Assembly (NCBI RefSeq): GCF_016428585.1
Contig: NZ_JAELVR010000014.1
Span: forward strand, 1 to 64,000
Direction: 5' to 3'
Length of the DNA: 64,000 nt
From: Sedimentitalea arenosa
GTDB taxonomy: Bacteria; Pseudomonadota; Alphaproteobacteria; Rhodobacterales; Rhodobacteraceae
Below, one piece after another: positions 61,582-64,000 of the stretch. Within the stretch, counting starts at the first letter, position 1, and the number at the start of each line of letters is the position of its first letter. The notes below the pieces were generated by a model that did not search any database, was not told where the DNA came from, and saw only the letters and a list, made by a program, of their open reading frames with translations. Made by a program: the position numbers and the translations under genes.

Positions 61582-62598
61582 ATGCAGCGAAACATGGTAA
61601 ACCTTGTCGAACTGGCGCACGCGGTTGATCTGATTGGCAGATACGCCCCACGTTCTGTCATCGACAAAGCCCTTCGGTCAGCCGGTCTTGATCGCGCCAT
61701 GCTCTCCGGCACAACGGGGTTCATACCCTATGCTTCTGAGGCCGTGCTGCTTGAGACTGTGGCCCGCACCATCGGAGACCGTCATCTCGGCGCGCGGATC
61801 GGGCGGGATTTCGATTACTCAGCCTATGGCGCCTATTCGCATTTCGTGTTGGGCGCACCCGATCTGGCTTCGGCATTCGACCGCGGGCGGCGGGCGCTCT
61901 TGTTTACGCATCCCGGCTCTGAAATCATACTGCGAGAAACTGATACGCATCTGGTCGTCGGGCGCAATTCCGAAGGTCTGTCGGTGATCGGACACCAACA
62001 TCTTGACGAAGGCGCACTGTTTGTCATTGGCCGCGTGGCCCAACATTTCCTGGGTCCCGACTGGCGTCCTGACTGGGTCGAAATTCCAAATGCCAGCGCA
62101 AACGAAACAGAGGAGCTTGAAAGGCTGGTGGACGCCCCGGTTCGGATCGGATCACAGATGCCGGCCATCGCGATCCGTCGAACAGACCTTTCGGCGCTGA
62201 ATCCCGGCGTGCCAGAGCAACGGAGGACGATTTCACTGAAAGAACTGGGGGCTCTGATGGGCATTGCGCCCGTCCAGACGGTGGCAAATACAGTTATTCA
62301 GATACTTCAAATCACCTTTGCAACCGGCCTCGCATCCGAACACGCCGTTGCCCATCTGCTCGCCACCGGTCCAAGAACGCTGCAGCGCGCGCTGAAAGCC
62401 GAAGGCACGTCCTTTCGCCAGATCCGGTCGCGCTTCGTCGAAGAACGTGCGCTGTCGCTGCTATCCGAGACCGATACACCAATCGAAGACATCGCCAAAG
62501 TTCTGGGTTACTCCGAGCCGAGAAGTTTTCGTCGAGTGTTCAAGGGTTGGACCGGACTTTCCCCCAGCGCGTTTCGAGCCGCCAACTCGCAAGGATGA
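61582..62598 (+). CDS. AraC family regulator with arabinose-binding-like N-terminus
   Basis: A 338-residue regulator: N-terminal effector domain (PRSVIDKALRSAGLDRAML, YSHFVLGAPDLASAF) of the OruR/ArgR-like AraC group and a C-terminal AraC double HTH (SRFVEERALSLLSETDTPIE, DIAKVLGYSEPRSFRRVFK, WTGLSPSAFR). The start is ATG 61582 or 61594; the longer frame opens only with a TTG. It is divergent from the outer-membrane gene across 149 bases and is the likely regulator of that operon. Confidence 0.85.
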   Translation: MQRNMVNLVELAHAVDLIGRYAPRSVIDKALRSAGLDRAMLSGTTGFIPYASEAVLLETVARTIGDRHLGARIGRDFDYSAYGAYSHFVLGAPDLASAFDRGRRALLFTHPGSEIILRETDTHLVVGRNSEGLSVIGHQHLDEGALFVIGRVAQHFLGPDWRPDWVEIPNASANETEELERLVDAPVRIGSQMPAIAIRRTDLSALNPGVPEQRRTISLKELGALMGIAPVQTVANTVIQILQITFATGLASEHAVAHLLATGPRTLQRALKAEGTSFRQIRSRFVEERALSLLSETDTPIEDIAKVLGYSEPRSFRRVFKGWTGLSPSAFRAANSQG

Positions 62599-62964
62599 CG
62601 TGGGAATGGAAGCCGCGGTCAACCCGGCATGACAGTTCAACGGCTTGGGCGATGATCCGGCTCTTCCGAGCGATTTGACTTGCGTAAATCTGCATGTGAG
62701 AGTGCCCAAGGTTGCCATCTGGCAGAGTTGGCCCAAGAAAAATGGCAGCCGGAAATTGCAATCAGATGCGTGACGAGCCGCTTGTCCCTGATTTCTCGAT
62801 CGTCGGACATGTCGACATCAAATCCTGAAATGGTACCTGCGGAAATGAAATATTGGAGGGACTGCAGTGAAATTTAGCCGGGTGTCTGAGAGAGCAGTAT
62901 TTGGGCGGCACCCCATCTCGTGCGATGAGGCATCCGGCAAGGAAGAACGGGCAAAGGCGGGGTC
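62599..62964. other. Gap between the AraC gene and the terminal hydrolase gene
   Basis: About 365 bases. Short frames on both strands lack support. The promoter of the downstream hydrolase should be here. No terminator-like hairpin was found. Confidence 0.4.
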
Positions 62965-64000
62965 GTGACTGCGCCGGACAATTACAGTCTGACAAGGAGG
63001 CAATTCAGCACCTCTGGAGGGCTGATCCAGGGTCTGAAGGCGTTCGGCATTGGCGTGTCGCTTCTGCTTCAGTCCGCGTGCGGAGAAGCGGTCTACGATC
63101 AGATCGAACTGATGCCTCCACCGGTCGCCTTCAAAGCGGGGACCGCCGATCCGCTGCCGAACATCAGTGAGGCCGACTACCAGCGACAGACCCAGCTTTT
63201 CTACGTCACGGATCGCCGTCCGGCGACGCCCGACGAGACGCCAAATTTCTATGCGAATGATCGCGGTTTCGTTCTGCGCGCCGGCATCGCCGATGTCGTC
63301 GCCGACCCGCCATTCTCCGGTCTGGAGGAGTTGCGGGCAGCCAGCCGATCAGGCGAGGGGCGGGAACAGCGTTCGCTGCGGATCGCGCGCACGAAAGAAC
63401 TCGGCGTCCTGCCGGTCAGCAACACGACCCTCTTGCCGGATGCCCCTCGCAAGGGGGACATGGAGGCTGCGGGGCGTGCCTTTGCAAAGGTAATCGATCA
63501 GAAGCTGTCAGAAACCACTCAAAAGGACGTGTTCATTTATGTTCACGGCTACAACGTCGACTTCGACTACCCTGTGCTCACCGCAAAAGAACTGCAGCAC
63601 TACCTCGGCTACCGCGGCGCGTTCATCGTCTATGCGTGGCCTTCCACACCTAACAGGTTCGCCTATTTCAAGGATCTGGAAACCGCCGATGCGACTCGCC
63701 GGAACCTGCGTGAGCTGATCGATTTCCTGTCGCGCCAGACAGATGCGGAGAACATTCACATAATCGGGTACAGTGCCGGTGCCCGGCTGGCGTTCGAGGC
63801 TGTCCATGAACTGGCTCTCAAAGGCGCTAGCGCCTCCGGGGGCTCACCACATGTGGGACAGCTGATCCTTATCGGGAGCGAACTGGACCGGACCTACTTC
63901 GCACAGGCTCTTGGTGACGGCCTACTGGATCAGGTGGATGACCTGACGATCTACGGATCGGAGACCGACAGCGCGCTTGGCGTGTCGACGTTCGTTCTCG
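62965..64000 (+). CDS. Tat-type lipoprotein alpha/beta hydrolase (DUF900-like), partial
   Basis: A frame open to the window edge encodes at least 345 residues. From GTG 62965 the leader reads LTRRQFSTSGGLIQGLKAFG then LLLQSAC, a twin-arginine signal followed by a lipobox cysteine, so the protein is probably exported folded and lipid-anchored. The body has FYVTDRRP, DVFIYVHGYNVDFDY (oxyanion region) and the nucleophile elbow IIGYSAGARLAFEA with Ser, as in DUF900 esterases. The C-terminus with the catalytic His lies beyond the window. The start is set by the signal; the only early ATG (63113) lies after the lipobox. Confidence 0.75.
   Translation, partial: MTAPDNYSLTRRQFSTSGGLIQGLKAFGIGVSLLLQSACGEAVYDQIELMPPPVAFKAGTADPLPNISEADYQRQTQLFYVTDRRPATPDETPNFYANDRGFVLRAGIADVVADPPFSGLEELRAASRSGEGREQRSLRIARTKELGVLPVSNTTLLPDAPRKGDMEAAGRAFAKVIDQKLSETTQKDVFIYVHGYNVDFDYPVLTAKELQHYLGYRGAFIVYAWPSTPNRFAYFKDLETADATRRNLRELIDFLSRQTDAENIHIIGYSAGARLAFEAVHELALKGASASGGSPHVGQLILIGSELDRTYFAQALGDGLLDQVDDLTIYGSETDSALGVSTFVL

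Noticed and set aside
1-64000. CRISPR arrays, tRNA or rRNA genes
   Set aside because: No regularly spaced direct repeats, cloverleaf-like segments or conserved rRNA stretches were seen on reading through.

Overview
The window is GC-rich chromosomal DNA that most resembles a marine alphaproteobacterium of the Rhodobacterales (Roseobacter group). That placement is an inference from gene content: a DddQ-type DMSP lyase, the soxBDAG sarcosine oxidase operon, a TAXI-TRAP transporter, many solute transporters and a Rhodobacterales-style phage lysis remnant. No rRNA, tRNA or CRISPR array was seen.

Layout. 1-4.8 kb: M20 peptidase, L,D-transpeptidase, a tiny lipoprotein, a META/SH3 protein and an EamA exporter, ending at a decayed IS6-type transposase. 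5.6-12.3 kb: the homogentisate (tyrosine/phenylalanine) pathway, hmgA-maiA-fahA, divergent from a MarR regulator followed by bdhA and a CoA transferase that take up the acetoacetate product; two matching sites lie in the shared promoter region. 12.4-21 kb: an IclR regulator divergent from a TAXI-TRAP permease and binding protein, a formylglycine-type sulfatase/phosphonate-ester hydrolase, a SulP anion transporter and kynureninase. 21.0-21.4 kb: an IS110-family remnant.

21.8-40.6 kb is the metabolic core: a DddQ-like DMSP lyase, creatinase, a LysR regulator, creatininase, a four-gene polyamine-type ABC importer, a BCCT transporter, a GlxA/AraC-type regulator, soxBDAG, glyA and sdaA. Read together they spell creatinine to creatine to sarcosine to glycine to serine to pyruvate. 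40.8-45.2 kb holds a frameshifted psuG, a D-threonine-aldolase-like enzyme, a broken dimethylarginine-hydrolase-like gene and an NCS1 permease.

45.4-51.8 kb is a stress and starvation group: MscS channel, Rnk and a second Rnk/GreA-like protein, a DUF1127 protein, a double universal stress protein, Dps and an MFS transporter. 51.8-53.25 kb is a mobile-element scar: an IS6 copy broken by frameshifts, abutting a two-gene phage lysis remnant. 53.3-56.3 kb has a secreted DUF3604 protein and a DUF4239-like membrane protein.

57.0-62.6 kb is the least explained part and the best candidate for an undescribed system: an AraC regulator divergent from a tight seven-gene minus-strand operon encoding an outer-membrane barrel, two tandem copies of a pair (glycine-zipper protein plus a 125-residue two-cysteine exported protein) and two DUF1254 proteins. 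The window ends inside a Tat-type lipoprotein esterase.
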